Positions 12,734-24,226 are shown, numbered from the stretch's first letter. The stretch: DNA of 64,000 nucleotides from Synaphobranchus kaupii (GCA_029718625.1 CM056389.1:19493147-19557146); one strand, 5' to 3'. The notes: generated by a model from the letters alone, not told the origin. Made by a program: numbers and translations.

Positions 12734-13446
12734 TAGTGAACACCGTAATTCATTGGACTGTGACACATTTTTTGTTATTTTGGTTCTGTACTCTAGCACT
12801 TTGAGTTTGAAAGGATACAATGAGGTTGAGGTTGAAGTGCAGACTGTCAGCTTTAATTTGAGGGCATTTTCATCCATATCGGATGAACCGTTTAGAAATT
12901 ATAGAACCTTTTGTACATAGTCCCCCCCGCCCATTTTCGGGCATCAAATATATTGGACAGTTTAACATAATGAAGAATAAAGTAATCATTTTTAATGTTT
13001 GGTTGCATATCCTTTGAATACCATGACTTCCTGATGTCTGTGACCCAACAATATCAAAAGACTCTTGATATCTTATTTTCTGGTGCTCTTACAAGTGATA
13101 CTATAACTTCTCTGCATTTGAATGGATCTCTATGGGAATTGGGGGGTGGGAATAGATTTAGCTGTAGATTATGCTGGAACAGTATGGAATACATAGTTGG
13201 TGAAATGGCTGTAAGTCATCAAGGGTCTGATGTATCAAACGAGCCTCAAACCATCACTCTGCTGCCAGATATGCAGTAGATATGGATGGATCACTTTAAG
13301 GTTTGTTTCTCCTGACATATTTTCCTATTACAGTTTTTCTCAATTGTTTACACACAAAAACTGGAACTTATGACACAATGACCACAACCTGTAACTCATG
13401 TGCCAACTCCCTAAACCAATTCTGCTGAACTATAAACACATTTCCT

Positions 13447-13631
13447 GCTGTAGACCCAGATTTCAATTCTAAACCACACTTTCTTCAAAACACTACACAC
13501 AATTATCTGCTTTAGACCCAGATTTCAATTCTAAACCACACTTTCTTCAAAACACTACACACAATTATCTGCTTTAGACCCAGATTTCAATTCTAAACCA
13601 CACTTTCTTCAAAACACTACACACAATACTC
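13447..13631. repeat. 62-bp tandem repeat, three copies
   Basis: Units start near 13447, 13509 and 13571 and share GACCCAGATTTCAATTCTAA and CACTTTCTTCAAAACACTAC. They are almost identical, so the amplification is young. They lie in the left subterminal region of the nested transposon. Confidence 0.92.
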
Positions 13632-13792
13632 TCTATTTTGCACACTCTTCATCAATGCCAAATCTCCTTGTGTTCAGACAGAACACACTGCCATTCAAAT
13701 GGCAAGACTTCCATTTCCAAGGCCGTTGTGCAATTTCCAATCAAAGCTTGAGCAATATAAGGGCCACAGGTGAGCTCCTGGTTTGGAGAACA

Positions 13793-14070
13793 ATGGATGG
13801 CAACATTGAAGTGAGAGGTGATCAGAGAAGCAGAGGAGTGAGAGTAAGAGGAGGACGAGGAGGAGGAAGAGGAGGAGGATGAGGAGGAGGAAGAGGAGGA
13901 CGAGGAGGAGGCATGTGGCGATATAGCTCCTGAGGCATTTCAGGGCTGGATTCGCCATACTAGGCCATACTAGGCGATACTTCCCCCGCTGCTTGGCCAG
14001 AGAGAACATAGCCTGTGATGTCGATGAGGTCCTGTGGCCAGACAGCAACCGAAGACAGGATGCAGCCTAG
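13793..14070 (+). pseudogene. Transposase remnant: N-terminal RG-rich part joined to C-terminal tail
   Basis: The ATG at 13793 opens MDGNIEVRGDQRSRG followed by a run of RGG/GGG repeats, then a stop near 13880. About 50 bp on, a second stretch (13930-14070) reads RYFPRCLARENIACDVDE and ends NRRQDAA with a stop codon at 14068-14070. Both pieces match the two ends of a fish IS630-like transposase with an arginine-glycine N terminus and an ENIACDVDE C terminus (family recalled from memory). The whole DDE catalytic core, some 250 residues, is absent. The product cannot be active. Confidence 0.7.
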
Positions 14071-14877
14071 TTTTTTTGTCCTTTTTTAATTTACATTTTT
14101 CTCGGACTGTACTGGCCTATTTTCTATTGTTTGTTCTGTGCAAATCATTTACACATCCAGTTGTGTTTGCTTTGATGTATAGGCTACAGCACTTTTGGAA
14201 AAAATAAAGAAATATTTTTGTTGTTACTGTATATTTGTGTATTGTTTTATATTTGAGTAAAAACATTATACAGTAATATTTTACAACAGGAGTAAGCGTA
14301 CAGTAACACTGAACATGAAAAGGCATAATGCTCCTGATAAGGCCTTCATACTGGTGTTTTCCCATTCATAGTAGTGTTTTCCATTCAGCACATCAGTGTT
14401 CAATGGTTCTTAGAAATGTCTACTCATATGATGGTCTGTGTGTGTCATTTGAACACAAACTACCATTTTGAGGACATAACATTGTTTTGAAGGCAAAGTA
14501 GCATTTTGCAGGAGATATGTAGGGTTTTGCATTTTGTGTGTGTGGTTTTTGGATTTGTGTTTAGAGTTTTGAGAAAATGAGGTATGCTTTCAAAAAATGT
14601 GTGTAAGCAATTGAGAAAAACTGTAAACTCTATGGAAAAATAAGTCAGGAGTAGAAACCCTTCAAGTGATCTATCCACATCTACTGCATATCTGGCAGCA
14701 GAGTGATGGTTTAAGGCTTGTTTATAATTTCTAAATGGTTCATCCGATATGGATGGAATTACCCTCAAATTAAAGCTGACAGTCTGCACTTTGTATTCTT
14801 TCAAACTCAGTGCTAGAGTACATAACCAAAATAACAAAAAATGTGTCACTGTCCAATTAATTATGGTGCTCACTGTA

Positions 14878-17800
14878 TATCTACACCCTATGTACTGATG
14901 AAAAGATGGTAATTCCCACTTGAAAAGTATGCAAAAGTGAGTTTCATGAGTCAAAACATTAGTTAAATATATGATTGTTTTTTGATTTACAGCTGTGCAG
15001 AATTTATGCATTTTGCATAGATTTGGAGACACTAAAGGACGACAGGGTACACTGCTTACATTTAGCATCATAGATCTTTAGTACTTCTGCATATTACTTT
15101 CTGATTTTGTGCACGTCTTGACAAGGAGTGTATGATCCAAGGACATGTATAATTTTATCTGGTTTACATTTGTAGCTCTCAGTATTTCATTGCAGACTAA
15201 AAACTTACATTTTGCGAAGATTTCTTTGCATTTATGGCGCTTTATTCTGACCTAAATTATGAAGATAAACTCAACTAAGTTTGTATTGTAAATGGTACAA
15301 CTGTCTTGCTTAATTTAAGCCATTTTCCAAGTTTCTGGAGTTATAAAGCCTTAAATAGAACAGTACCTAAATAAGTGAGAATTGACCAAATTTGGCATAT
15401 GCGTGAAGGGGTCATTATGCCTATTTGTGGTTTGTCGTTTTCATATTGGTTAGGCTGGAGTTTACTGTAAGACTAATGGTGCTATTTTCTATACTTTATA
15501 CTGTATGCACCCTATATGCATAATCATAAGCAGAGGTGGAAAGTCCAGGGGTCCAGACAGTTTTGTAATTGCACCAATTAGTGGACCACTAAAGAGTGAT
15601 ATAACAAAGAATTCAAACTGACACATGGGTGTGAGCAACAAAATTTTACACCTCAAATTAATAATTGTGTTTTGAGTAGTTATTTTATTAATTTACCCCA
15701 TAATCATGCTGTCAATTATGTGGATTAGCCTGTTAGTGAAAAGTTAATAAGCAAAAACAAACTTAGCAATGAAAACAAACTTGGTTGTATGCATCAAAAT
15801 TTGAAGTCTATAGGGCACAATTAGTGATTTCCTGAGTTTGAGTTCCTCATTAGTATGCGAATTAGGATAAACCCTAAGTGATGATCCAGGAATGTCTCCT
15901 GAAAAACTCTGCTTTCTACATTTCCCCCCCCCCCCCCCCCCCCCAACCCAATGTCCAATGCTCTTGCGCTATAACTTACTCAACGTTATGTGTTTGTGCT
16001 TGAGACTGCCTCCCTGAAATATTGATACGAATAGCATGTCATAAAAAGTTTGGCATAAATGTTAAAACAGCATTAATTTGTAATCATTGAAGGCACCTTT
16101 TTTAGTCTGTTACAAAACTGATTTGAGGGGTATTGTCCAGTAGATGTCACCATTTTATCACACCATGACAAAGCAATGAAAGAAAAAAAAACAACAGGTT
16201 CCATCATATGTCAGTGTTATCTTCACCAAAGATACTTTATTGTTCATTTGTAATCTGATTAAATACTAGTTGCTAAAGTCGAGCAATGCTTTTTGGGGTA
16301 TTGGATCAACACTTGGAACAAAACAAGTAACTGTACTGTGACTTTATTGCAGCAAATTCTCAAGTCGTGATCAGCACTTACAAACACTGTAAATATTCTT
16401 ATTACAAATACACGTTGCGTAGGCCTTCCTCATCGGTGCCTCTTTACAACAGTAGTTTATTCGCCCAGAGAACTACAATTCCCACATCCTTAAAGACACA
16501 CATACATACAAAATATTGCCCCCCGTAGATGGAGGAAAGAACATCCGGTTATCTTGGCAATTTAAAAAAATGCTACATGTGCACCAAACTACAAAAACAT
16601 CCATTCGTTCAGTGTTATAAGCCGAGCTATTCCATGTGCCTCATCACTATGTCCATCACCACCCTATTATTAGGCCTCCCTCTGTCCCTCCACACCTTGG
16701 AATACAGTCGTCTCCACAACTTTAAATGGCACCAAAAACACCTTATCTGTTAAATAAGTTTTTTTTTTTTTTTACCCCCTTATTCAGTCAACGACAATGG
16801 TTTTATGTCACAGCGTTTGTTGTTTTGGTGTATCACGGATTAGCGGCATAATGCGTCTGAAAAGCATAACCGTTAACAGTTCTTTCTTTTGTGCAGGTTA
16901 TATATAAGGAGAGTGAAGGGGCTCAAAGCGATGCCTGTGCAGTTGACACTGAACAGTAGCGGCGTGTTAATTACAGTATTTACTGTTATATAATCGCACT
17001 TATTGAGTTAGGGCAATGTAATGGTGCGCTGCATGACAAATGTACAATGCTGTTGTTGTTGTTTTTTTTTGTCTGCTTTGTTTTACATGACACTTCACAA
17101 CAAAGGCAGTTACACAGGTAAAACAGGGCCACGAAACTGACTGCACACTTGTCCTTTAATATTGGTTATTTCATAAAGTATTTTCCGTGATTGGGCTGCT
17201 GCCATACCATACGGCGAGGGCGCTGCACGTGAGATCTTACCGCTGAGGTGCCCAGCAGGTCTAGGGTAAATAAATACGTAGTTTAACGGTGACAGTTTGG
17301 TATGGAGGTATCTTGTTTTTTTCTCTCTCGCTAAAGACGGTGCTTTAAAATAAGATGAATACTTTTATTAACTATTAAAATATTATTTACATACAAAGCA
17401 GTACCTCACCAGGATTCCCGTTATAACGGCAGTTCTCCGTGAGATCTCTGATCCGTCTATTGCTGGTCTATTTTTACCGTTATTCGACGTGTAACGGCTT
17501 CAAGTTCTGTGAGCTGGGTAGTGATTTTCATGAATAAGGTTTCATAACTGAGAGGGTGGATTGATTCACAACAAGCCGCCTTTTCCACACCGACACAAAG
17601 GTAGGCAACCGTGCTTCAAAACTCAAGTGGAAATACACACTTCACAGCTCTCTTTGAACAGGAAAGTTTTCACAAACCGCTACTCAGCACATGAAACTCC
17701 AAAATATATATTTTTTAAACGCTAAAACTTGACATTTCACTGCTTAACGTGGGTCTACAGCCTGTAAATTCACTTTTCACAAATTCGGTTCATTTCTAAA

Positions 17801-18294
17801 ATGGGCCCAATATCCAAGCATCGTCCGTCACACAAACTGACCCACCTTTCTCCAGTAAAAAAGAAAAATAAGTTACAATAAATATGAAATAAATAAACAC
17901 ATTAGTGGCAACCTGACACAGTGATGCTTAGAGGAAAAACGTCCCGGGTGATTTGAGTTCTATTTGCACCGTCCTGCTTGGTGTGTAGCGAGGTTTTGAA
18001 TTACCTCCTTTATCGCTTTCCCTGTTTTTATACCATCAGTTCTTTGCCCTCCCCTTCCATCACTCTTTCCCATTCATCCTTCTCTCGCCTCTCCTCCCAC
18101 CCTTACCCATCCCCTCCCTCCCCTCCTCTTTCACGTTCAACCCTTTCCCCTCCCCTCCTCTTGGGGTACAGTCTGGTGGTGGGCCAGTTTTAGAAGGAGG
18201 AGTCAGGAGAGGGGCGGGGCACAGAGGAGCTGGGGGAGGAGCCCGCTGGGTTTGTCGGCAGGGGGGAGACCGTTCGGAGTCCGGAGCTCTGCTC
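14878..18294. other. Downstream flank of dclk1, probably including its 3' UTR on the minus strand
   Basis: No coding exon was seen. The dclk1 stop codon is at 18295-18297 on the minus strand, so its 3' UTR should extend leftward into this stretch. A minus-strand AATAAA lies near 17366, but the true end cannot be fixed. A 21-base poly(C) run is at 15924-15944, and 18040-18160 is strongly pyrimidine-rich. Confidence 0.4.
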
Positions 18295-18352
18295 TCACAT
18301 CCTGGTGGCGTCTTCGTCTGAGAATCTGCCCCTCCTTATCAAGAGCGGTGGT
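18295..18352 (-). CDS. dclk1: dclk1 last coding exon
   Basis: It encodes [18 protein letters not shown] and then TGA, identical in kind to the vertebrate DCLK1 C terminus. The first base completes an arginine codon begun in the preceding exon (AG|A). The 3' splice site is TAG at the end of a long (TC)n microsatellite, which serves as the pyrimidine tract. Confidence 0.95.
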
Positions 18353-21300
18353 CTAGAGAGAGAGAGAGAGAGAGAGGCGGGAGAACTTTAGGTAAGGAGA
18401 GAGAGGTGGAGTGATGAATGGAGGCTTTTGCCGGGTTGCGGAGGGGGGGTGGGTCCAGAGAGAGGAGCAGCCAAACAGTCCACAGCTTAGCACACGTCAC
18501 TGATTCACAGCTGGGCATGCCAACACAAACACACATGCTGTAGGCCAGGAAGCATTAGCATAAGCAGCACACGTGCACGCACACGCACACACAAACTCTG
18601 GGTCTTCCATGCGTTGCTGTTGAGTTCAGCACACAGCCCGAACGGTCGCCTTGGAGACGAGACGCCCACTGAGCCAAGCTGAGCTGTGGTGGTGGTGAGC
18701 CATGGGAAGTGGGAGGAGCTTGGCAGGGGGCGCGTCAGAAGCTTTCAACACCACCAATAATGTGACACGGACCAAGAGGACACACAAACAAAAGCGATGG
18801 GTTTAGCCAGTCAGGACGCGGAGGTGAAGGGCTGGGGCGCGGTCATGGGGGGGGGGGGGCAGCCAGCATGTTGCCATGGTAACGTTAGTGCTGTACCTTA
18901 GCCAGTACATTCCAGGGTGTTGGTGGTAGTAGTCCAAAGACCCTGATCTCTGGATGGCAAAGTCATTGTCCAGCTGAGCAGAGAAGAAATTAAGGAGACT
19001 TTACAAACTGCCTCCCAGCCCGTAATATCCGCTGCGCTGCGAGACGGACACGGCACTTCCTGGTAATTACCCCGTAATCTGATAAAAATATATCTTCCGA
19101 TTGGTAGTTCCCCTTCCAATTGGCTTGTACACCTTTATTGATGCTGTAGAGTTGGGTATACAAGACTGCTGCCAGCATTCAGTACTATTGCACTGATGAA
19201 GGTAATATACTGAAAGATGTGAATCTTTCTGATTCATCTCACACTAAAACTAATGTTGAGTTCAGATTTTTTCTTGAGTGCATAAACTCAATTCCTTTGA
19301 TGTACACACCTGTGTTTTTTAACCCAAAGGACTGATATAAGAAGTTAGTCCATTTCTATTAATTTTATAATGCCACGTCATCTGCGAAATGATAAATTCC
19401 ACTCCGAGTCACAAGTTTATTAATCTCCAAAAACTGAATTCCATAACCTGTTCTCACTTCTGTCAAAGTGAGATTTTGAGATCACAAAAGATGGACATCA
19501 TTAAGTCTTACAGGTTGTATCAGCGATTTTTGGTGACGTCACTTCTGAAGCGAAATCCCAAACAAACAGAGCCAGCTCCAGCTCAGAGCCAATTATGTTA
19601 TGTTTTAAAAAATAGTGTTCAAGCATCCAGAATTATAACCACGTTAATAACGTTTGTAAGAAACCAAACCGTTTGTAAATCCGTCAAGATTTCAGCGAGA
19701 TAAGAGTATTAGCGTATTAGTATCACCCACCCCTTGTCGGTGATTGGTTGGAATACTGTTTATTTTGGTTTTGAGTGGTTGGTAGTACCATTTGTTTTTG
19801 TGTACGATCTCGGAGCATAGGCTGCCTACAGAGACGCGGTTTTTTTTGACGGCCTGCTTATGGGGCGGGCAGCTAGCGGATCGTGAGGAAAAATCAGATG
19901 AATGTGATCATTTATGTTTCAACCCAAAATCGCTGATACAACCTTTAAAAGAATGCGAGAACGGCTTTGATCAGGGTGGGTTTTTGGCTAATACACAATG
20001 CCATTTCCAGCTCATTAAATACTGCACCACACTTATCCCGTAGGCAGGAAAGAACATACAACCTGACTGATTATCTTTAAAAAAAATAAAAAAATCCATG
20101 TTTTACATTTTTCTCAATCCCATTCAGTCATATTGGCACAAAAGGCAATTATACAGAAGAGATCTCAGTTTCTCATATACAGAAGGACCAACACCTGAGA
20201 GCTTTGGCTATTCCTATGATCCAATTACTATTTTACAAAGCTTTAATTTCCTGAACCTGTTCCCAGCATCCTCCTCAACTAAGCCTGATTGAGGATTAGT
20301 GCAGCTATGAAAAAGTGACCAAATCATTACCCAAAAACAGGAAATCATGTTTAAAAAAAAGTATCTAAAGGTCTCATTTATTGTAAATATGTCACCTGTT
20401 ACCACTTTGACACCTATAAGTACTTGTAGGTAAATTATAGCATGTGGAAGACGTTTCTAGAAAAAAATGAAATTCATTGTATAGCAAGAGACTCGGTGAT
20501 GGGGGTTGTGCTTACCGAAATGATAGACACACCGGCCGTGGTGCTGTCCCGTTTGGGGCTGGTGTTAAAGTGCTTCTTGATCTTTCCGGCTACAGACAGC
20601 TGGTGCTCGTTCTCCGACAGGCCGTCATCCTGGAGGGAGATGGGGACAGGAGACGCCAGGCCGCCGGTTACACGGTGGCCCGGCGCAGGAGGTGGTGGAG
20701 GCGCAGGTGTAAGTACATTCTAAATGCTGGTGGTGTGGGTGAATTATCCCCTTCTTTTAACCCTCATATTATGTTCCAGGTCAATTTGATCCGGTTCAAT
20801 GTTTGATGTCTCTTAACCAGTTAACCTGGTTATTAAAATGGTTGTTACTTCTACAAAGGGCTGTTTATAGACAGACATGACAGAATTGTGGACATTATAA
20901 CTAAAGGTGTATCATCCATCCTCCTGTTGTGTTACATAAGAACTGTACTGTGAGACCACAAATGTTTCAGTGCAATAATGACCCACATCTATTTTCAAAC
21001 AAACCCGATATAATTGTGATTGATGAGGACCACGGAGAGGTGTTTGTATTGGAAGTAGGCTGCGCCTTTGATTCTAGTTTAGAAAAAGCCTATCTTACTA
21101 AACAACTCAAGTCTACCAGCCATTACTCAAATCTATTACACAACTAGGTCACAAGTGTCAGCTCCTAGTTTTTATTTTTGGCAGTCTTGGCCATGTCCAC
21201 AGGCTTGTGGTCAGAGGTCTAAGGATAATGGGGCTGGCTAAATGGAACGCAAAGCAACTTGCCAAATATTGTTCAGTTTCCTCCATTATTGGCAGTCGCT

Positions 21301-21528
21301 GTATATGGATGAGAACATATTTTTTGTATCCATAACTCTGTGTTGCAGTGTTAATAATTGAGATGCAATTGCCTGTCCTGCATTTTCTTTGTAAAGGGTT
21401 AGCCTTTATCTATATTATATAGTAGATATACGTGTTGTACTGCTACACAAGTGAATAACATCAAATAGCAACTGAAATATATTTGTGCCCTTATAATATA
21501 TTTTATAAATGTGGACCTAAATAAAGAA

Positions 21529-21575
<47 letters not shown>

Positions 21576-21839
21576 ATAGGAACACTCACATTGACCCAGG
21601 GGTGCTACTGTGTGTGTGTGAGAGAGAGAGAGAGAGGATGGGGACACTGACCCAGGGGTGCTGTGTGAGAGTGAGAGAGTGAGTGAGTGAGAGAGAGGAT
21701 GGGGACACTGACCCAGGGGTGCTGTGTGTGGGGACACTCACATTGACCCAGGGGTGTTGCAGCACCTGAAGGGCTGTGTATCTCTGATCCGCCTCCACCT
21801 GCAGCATTGATGTGATCAACTCCTACAGTGGACGAGAGT

Positions 21840-21876
<37 letters not shown>

Positions 21877-22056
21877 GTGAGTAATGCCAAGAAAGACATA
21901 TATTTATTCATACATATGCCTATACACTCATACAGACAAACACGCTCACACCAATACACTCATACATATGCCTATACACTGATGCATACACAATACGCAA
22001 TGTGAGCGGTGCCAACACACACCTATTCATTCATATCTCCCCCTATGCCTATACAT

Positions 22057-22118
<62 letters not shown>

Positions 22119-24226
22119 CATGTGAGTAGTGAGACACACGAGGACAGGATCACAGATCTCTATACACGCATATCAAAGCCGATGCCCACCTTTGCGCTGT
22201 CTGAAACATTGTCCCAGTACGGTAATGGGAAGTCCAGCTGTCCCAGCAGAATCTGATCAAAGAGGACTTCCTGGTCTTCACTACTTCTGCAGAAATGTGA
22301 GCATTAAAAAAAAAAATGCAATTTTTACCAGCAATAATATATTATAGGATCCACAGAATAATACCTTACGGTACTGCAACCAATCACAAGTGTGTTAACA
22401 GTTGGTAAAAGTATTGGTAATGGTTTTTAATGGATGGTTTCTACATTTTACATTGAATGACTATGATGTGTGGGTATGTTACTAGTCCGCCTGTTGATGC
22501 TTTATGGGGTTGTACCGCATGTGTGTTTCTTATTCATGATAACTGGACTTTATATTGAATGTAAACATGCTAAAATTCTAAACTATCCAAAGGCTACTTG
22601 TGACCTGTCTGTGCTAATGCTTTTATGGTGGTGTGTTCCTGTTCTTTTTTTTTTTTCTTCTTTGCAAAACTGGCTCTGTATTTATGTAATATACTGTTGC
22701 ATTTTGTCTTTGCTGCTGACAACCAAATTTCCCCCTAGGGAGAATATATCTGTCCGTCTGTCTCGTTCTACTTTAGATCATGGGCGAAGTACTAAATAAA
22801 CTTGTATATCCGTGTACTTTAAACTGAGTAAAGACACCCTAAAGACTACCAATATTTCAGTATATACCAATATATACAGTCCCATGACTGTATATCCAGA
22901 AAGCTTTTTTTTTTTGCCTGTTATTACGAGTGTATTGAACAAATGGCATCTTGATGGAAAATGTACGCCGGGGACAACGAGCTGAGAGATCTTACCCCCG
23001 GAACGGAGGGAAGCCACAGAGGAGGATGTAGGTGATGACGCCGGCCGCCCAGATGTCTACCTTAAGGCCATACCTGGAAGAGCAGAACAGAGGCCTACTG
23101 ACATGGGGCTGTGGGGTCAGAAATGGGCCGACAGACACTGAAGGGTGCTCTAGCAGTACTGACATGGGGCTGTGGGGATTACATTACAGGCATTTAGCAG
23201 ACGCTCTTATCCAGAGCGACTTACACAGCATTTACATAGTATCCATTTGTACAGCTGGATATATACTGAAGCTATGCAGGTGAAGTACCTTGGACAAGGA
23301 CAGTGTCCTACCTGGGAATCGAACTGGCAGTCTTTCTGTTACAAGCCCAGTTAACTTAACCATTATACTACACTATCAGGGGTGAGGCTGTGCTGTTTGC
23401 AAGGATGTACCAGAGAAGTTACGATTTTATTTTTTTATCGGAAGTATTAGAGTATGTTCTGGCACTGTTCTGCACATTATACTGGCCCAATATGAAATGT
23501 GTAAAGTGCAACACCCCCCCCCCCCATTTTCACAGAAATCTGAGGAAAGAACACAATGGCTTTGATCAGTATATTATGAAGACCCTGACCAGACCTGGCT
23601 AAAACATGCACTTAAAATACTTTTAACTTTAAATGGTTGTTACATTTTCAGAGAAATGTGTTATTAATCAGAAAAATTATCTTCTGAAAAAAAAATGTCA
23701 TTCTGACTCAGTAAAAGTAAATGATGATTGTCAAGTTGTCAGGAACCTGCAGGGATTTTGCTTGTGTCTTAAAGGGTGAAAGTGCTTCAAACGCTTTGTA
23801 CGTGTTCGTATGAATTCGGGCCAATATCACGACGCAGGCTAAGTGGGTTAGCTGGATAACTGCTGAGTAAAACCTGGTACAGTGCTTTTGCTTCATAAAT
23901 ATGTTCTCTATGTGGGAGGTTTCTCAGTTATCTGGCTAACCCACTTAGCCTGCTTCGAGATACAGGCCCCTTGCTCCTGAAAAGGCCACCAGAAGACAGC
24001 AGGCGTTCAGACAAGAAGTGGTCTACACAAATGGGAAATCATCTGTACAAGCAGTAAGTGGGGAGTACATATACAGGAAGTGGCTCACTCACCCACTTTC
24101 TGCAATGATCTCTGGTGCTACATAGGTGGGTGTCCCACACACAGTATAAAGCGGTCCATCCACTACAGTGGCCAAGCCGAAATCGCCAAGCTTGAGGGAC
24201 TTGCTACCATCTTGGTGTTCGTAAAC
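18295..24226 (-). CDS. dclk1: dclk1, doublecortin-like kinase 1: last seven coding exons (5' part missing)
   Basis: DCLK1 is a microtubule-associated serine/threonine kinase with two N-terminal doublecortin domains and a C-terminal CaMK-type kinase domain. Seven exons on the minus strand join in frame, from [20 protein letters not shown] to the C terminus [13 protein letters not shown], which matches the vertebrate DCLK1 ending. Visible kinase landmarks are the DFG motif (GDFGLAT), the APE motif (TYVAPEII), [20 protein letters not shown] and HPWVN. Exon order from 5' to 3' is 24093-24226, 22996-23073, 22190-22286, 21742-21822, 20516-20629, 18897-18973, 18295-18352; every junction phase agrees. 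The HRD catalytic-loop exon, the ATP-binding lobe and both doublecortin domains are not in the window. They should lie to the right, but there the sequence enters a satellite array, a 500-N gap and then nbea. The paralogue (a or b) is not resolved. Confidence 0.95.
18353..18380 (-). promoter_or_regulatory. Microsatellite pyrimidine tract of the dclk1 terminal 3' splice site
   Basis: On the transcribed strand this reads (CT)n ending in CTAG at the exon border. The tract is a dinucleotide repeat and is therefore likely to vary in length between individuals. Confidence 0.7.
18897..18973 (-). CDS. dclk1: dclk1 penultimate coding exon
   Basis: It encodes [16 protein letters not shown], then HQHPGMYWL plus two bases of the next codon. 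This corresponds to the [15 protein letters not shown] tail segment of vertebrate DCLK1, a serine-rich region after the kinase domain. Flanking sites are CAG before and GTAC after the exon on the minus strand. Confidence 0.93.
18974..20515. other. dclk1 intron between the last two-exon group and the post-kinase exon
   Basis: No further exon was seen. The plus-strand open frames at 19389-19703 and 19792-20043 have no known domain and no splice context. No clear repeat was identified. Confidence 0.4.
20516..20629 (-). CDS. dclk1: dclk1 exon encoding the C-terminal regulatory segment
   Basis: The 38 codons read [17 protein letters not shown], then [21 protein letters not shown], matching the segment after the kinase domain in vertebrate DCLK1. 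The acceptor is CCTCCAG and the donor GTAAGC. Both borders fall between codons. Confidence 0.95.
20866..21335 (+). pseudogene. Fragment of a non-LTR retrotransposon with restriction-like endonuclease
   Basis: Plus-strand coding remnant inside a dclk1 intron and antisense to it. It starts with [12 protein letters not shown] near 20874. Then [20 protein letters not shown] and [17 protein letters not shown] follow, the PD...D and E-V-G core of the restriction-like endonuclease domain used by R2/R4/Rex6-type retrotransposons. After a stop at 21145-21147 the homology continues in another frame as [36 protein letters not shown] and ends at TAA 21333-21335. At least one frameshift is present and the reverse transcriptase is missing, so the copy is dead. 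The exact clade is not fixed. Confidence 0.72.
21529..21573. repeat. (TG)n microsatellite
   Basis: About 22 uninterrupted TG units in a dclk1 intron, next to a block of duplicated splice-donor fragments. Confidence 0.95.
21584..21741 (-). repeat. Tandem copies of the dclk1 exon end and splice donor
   Basis: Three short copies of the end of the next exon upstream lie in the intron at about 21584-21606, 21644-21662 and 21704-21722, each containing GACCCAGGGGTGCT on the plus strand. The copy at 21584 keeps the full exon end and donor (CCTGGGTCAAT then GTGAGTG on the minus strand). The other two have lost four bases around the junction. GA/GT-rich microsatellite separates the copies. Confidence 0.85.
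21742..21822 (-). CDS. dclk1: dclk1 exon encoding kinase subdomain XI
   Basis: The 27 codons read [20 protein letters not shown], then LQHPWVN. The conserved arginine of subdomain XI (DQR) and the HPW motif are present. The donor is GTGAGTG and the acceptor CTGTAG. If the donor were skipped, the frame would stay open through the intronic copies as far as a stop near 21586. Confidence 0.95.
21841..21874. repeat. (CA)n microsatellite
   Basis: Uninterrupted CA run in a dclk1 intron, just upstream (on the minus strand) of the subdomain XI exon. Confidence 0.93.
22065..22117. repeat. (CA)n microsatellite
   Basis: About 26 CA units after a short CT run, in the same dclk1 intron. Confidence 0.93.
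22190..22286 (-). CDS. dclk1: dclk1 exon encoding the mid C-lobe of the kinase
   Basis: One base completes a glycine codon, followed by [16 protein letters not shown], then [16 protein letters not shown]. It matches the DCLK1 segment between PPFRG and ELIT. The acceptor is TTCTGCAG and the donor GTGGGC, a weaker donor than its neighbours. Confidence 0.94.
22996..23073 (-). CDS. dclk1: dclk1 exon encoding kinase subdomains IX-X
   Basis: It encodes [18 protein letters not shown], then CGFPPFR, with the subdomain IX aspartate (DIWAAG). It begins with one base and ends with two bases of split codons, both consistent with adjacent exons. The donor is GTAAG and the acceptor CTTCCAG. Confidence 0.96.
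23178..23381 (-). repeat. tRNA-derived SINE, reverse orientation
   Basis: Read on the minus strand it starts with a tRNA-like head: an A box in TAGTATAATGGTTAAGT and a B box in GTTCGATTCCC. It ends with the fish-type tail GCGTCTGCTAAATGCC followed by TGTAATGTAA. It lies in a dclk1 intron in the same orientation as the gene. Confidence 0.85.
23818..23970. mobile_element. Short fold-back MITE
   Basis: About 150 bp with long inverted arms. Both arms contain GCAGGCTAAGTGGGTTAGC going inward, and the tips read GGGCC and GGGGCC. There is no coding capacity. The GGGCC tips suggest a PIF/Harbinger-like origin, but no clear target duplication was found. Confidence 0.7.
24093..24226 (-). CDS. dclk1: dclk1 exon encoding the kinase activation segment (DFG to APE)
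   Basis: It encodes [39 protein letters not shown] and IIAES plus two bases. It holds the magnesium-binding DFG motif, the activation loop and the APE motif. It is the most 5' dclk1 exon present. The preceding exon, expected to encode the HRD catalytic loop, is not found before the N gap. Confidence 0.96.

Larger units (their letters stand above)
13331..14623 (+). mobile_element. Nested TA-flanked transposon, internally deleted
   Basis: Terminal inverted repeats CAGTTTTTCTCAATTG bound a 1,293-bp element, with TA on both sides (13329-13330, 14624-14625), as in the IS630/Tc1/mariner superfamily. The interior keeps only the start and the end of a transposase gene. A 62-bp tandem triplication sits near the left end. 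It lies wholly inside the older outer element. Confidence 0.82.
12734..14875. mobile_element. Outer TA-flanked transposon with inverted ends of about 170 bp, interrupted by a second element
   Basis: The left arm (12734 to about 12905) and right arm (about 14720 to 14875) are inverted copies. Both contain TGTGACACATTTTTTGTTAT or a near match, CAGACTGTCAGCTTTAATTT and CATATCGGATGAACC. The right tip reads CAGTGAGCACC and the left TAGTGAACACC, and TA lies outside each. Without the nested insert (13331-14623) the element is about 850 bp and encodes no transposase. I recognise the arm sequence as a family widespread in teleosts, but do not assign a name. Confidence 0.8.
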
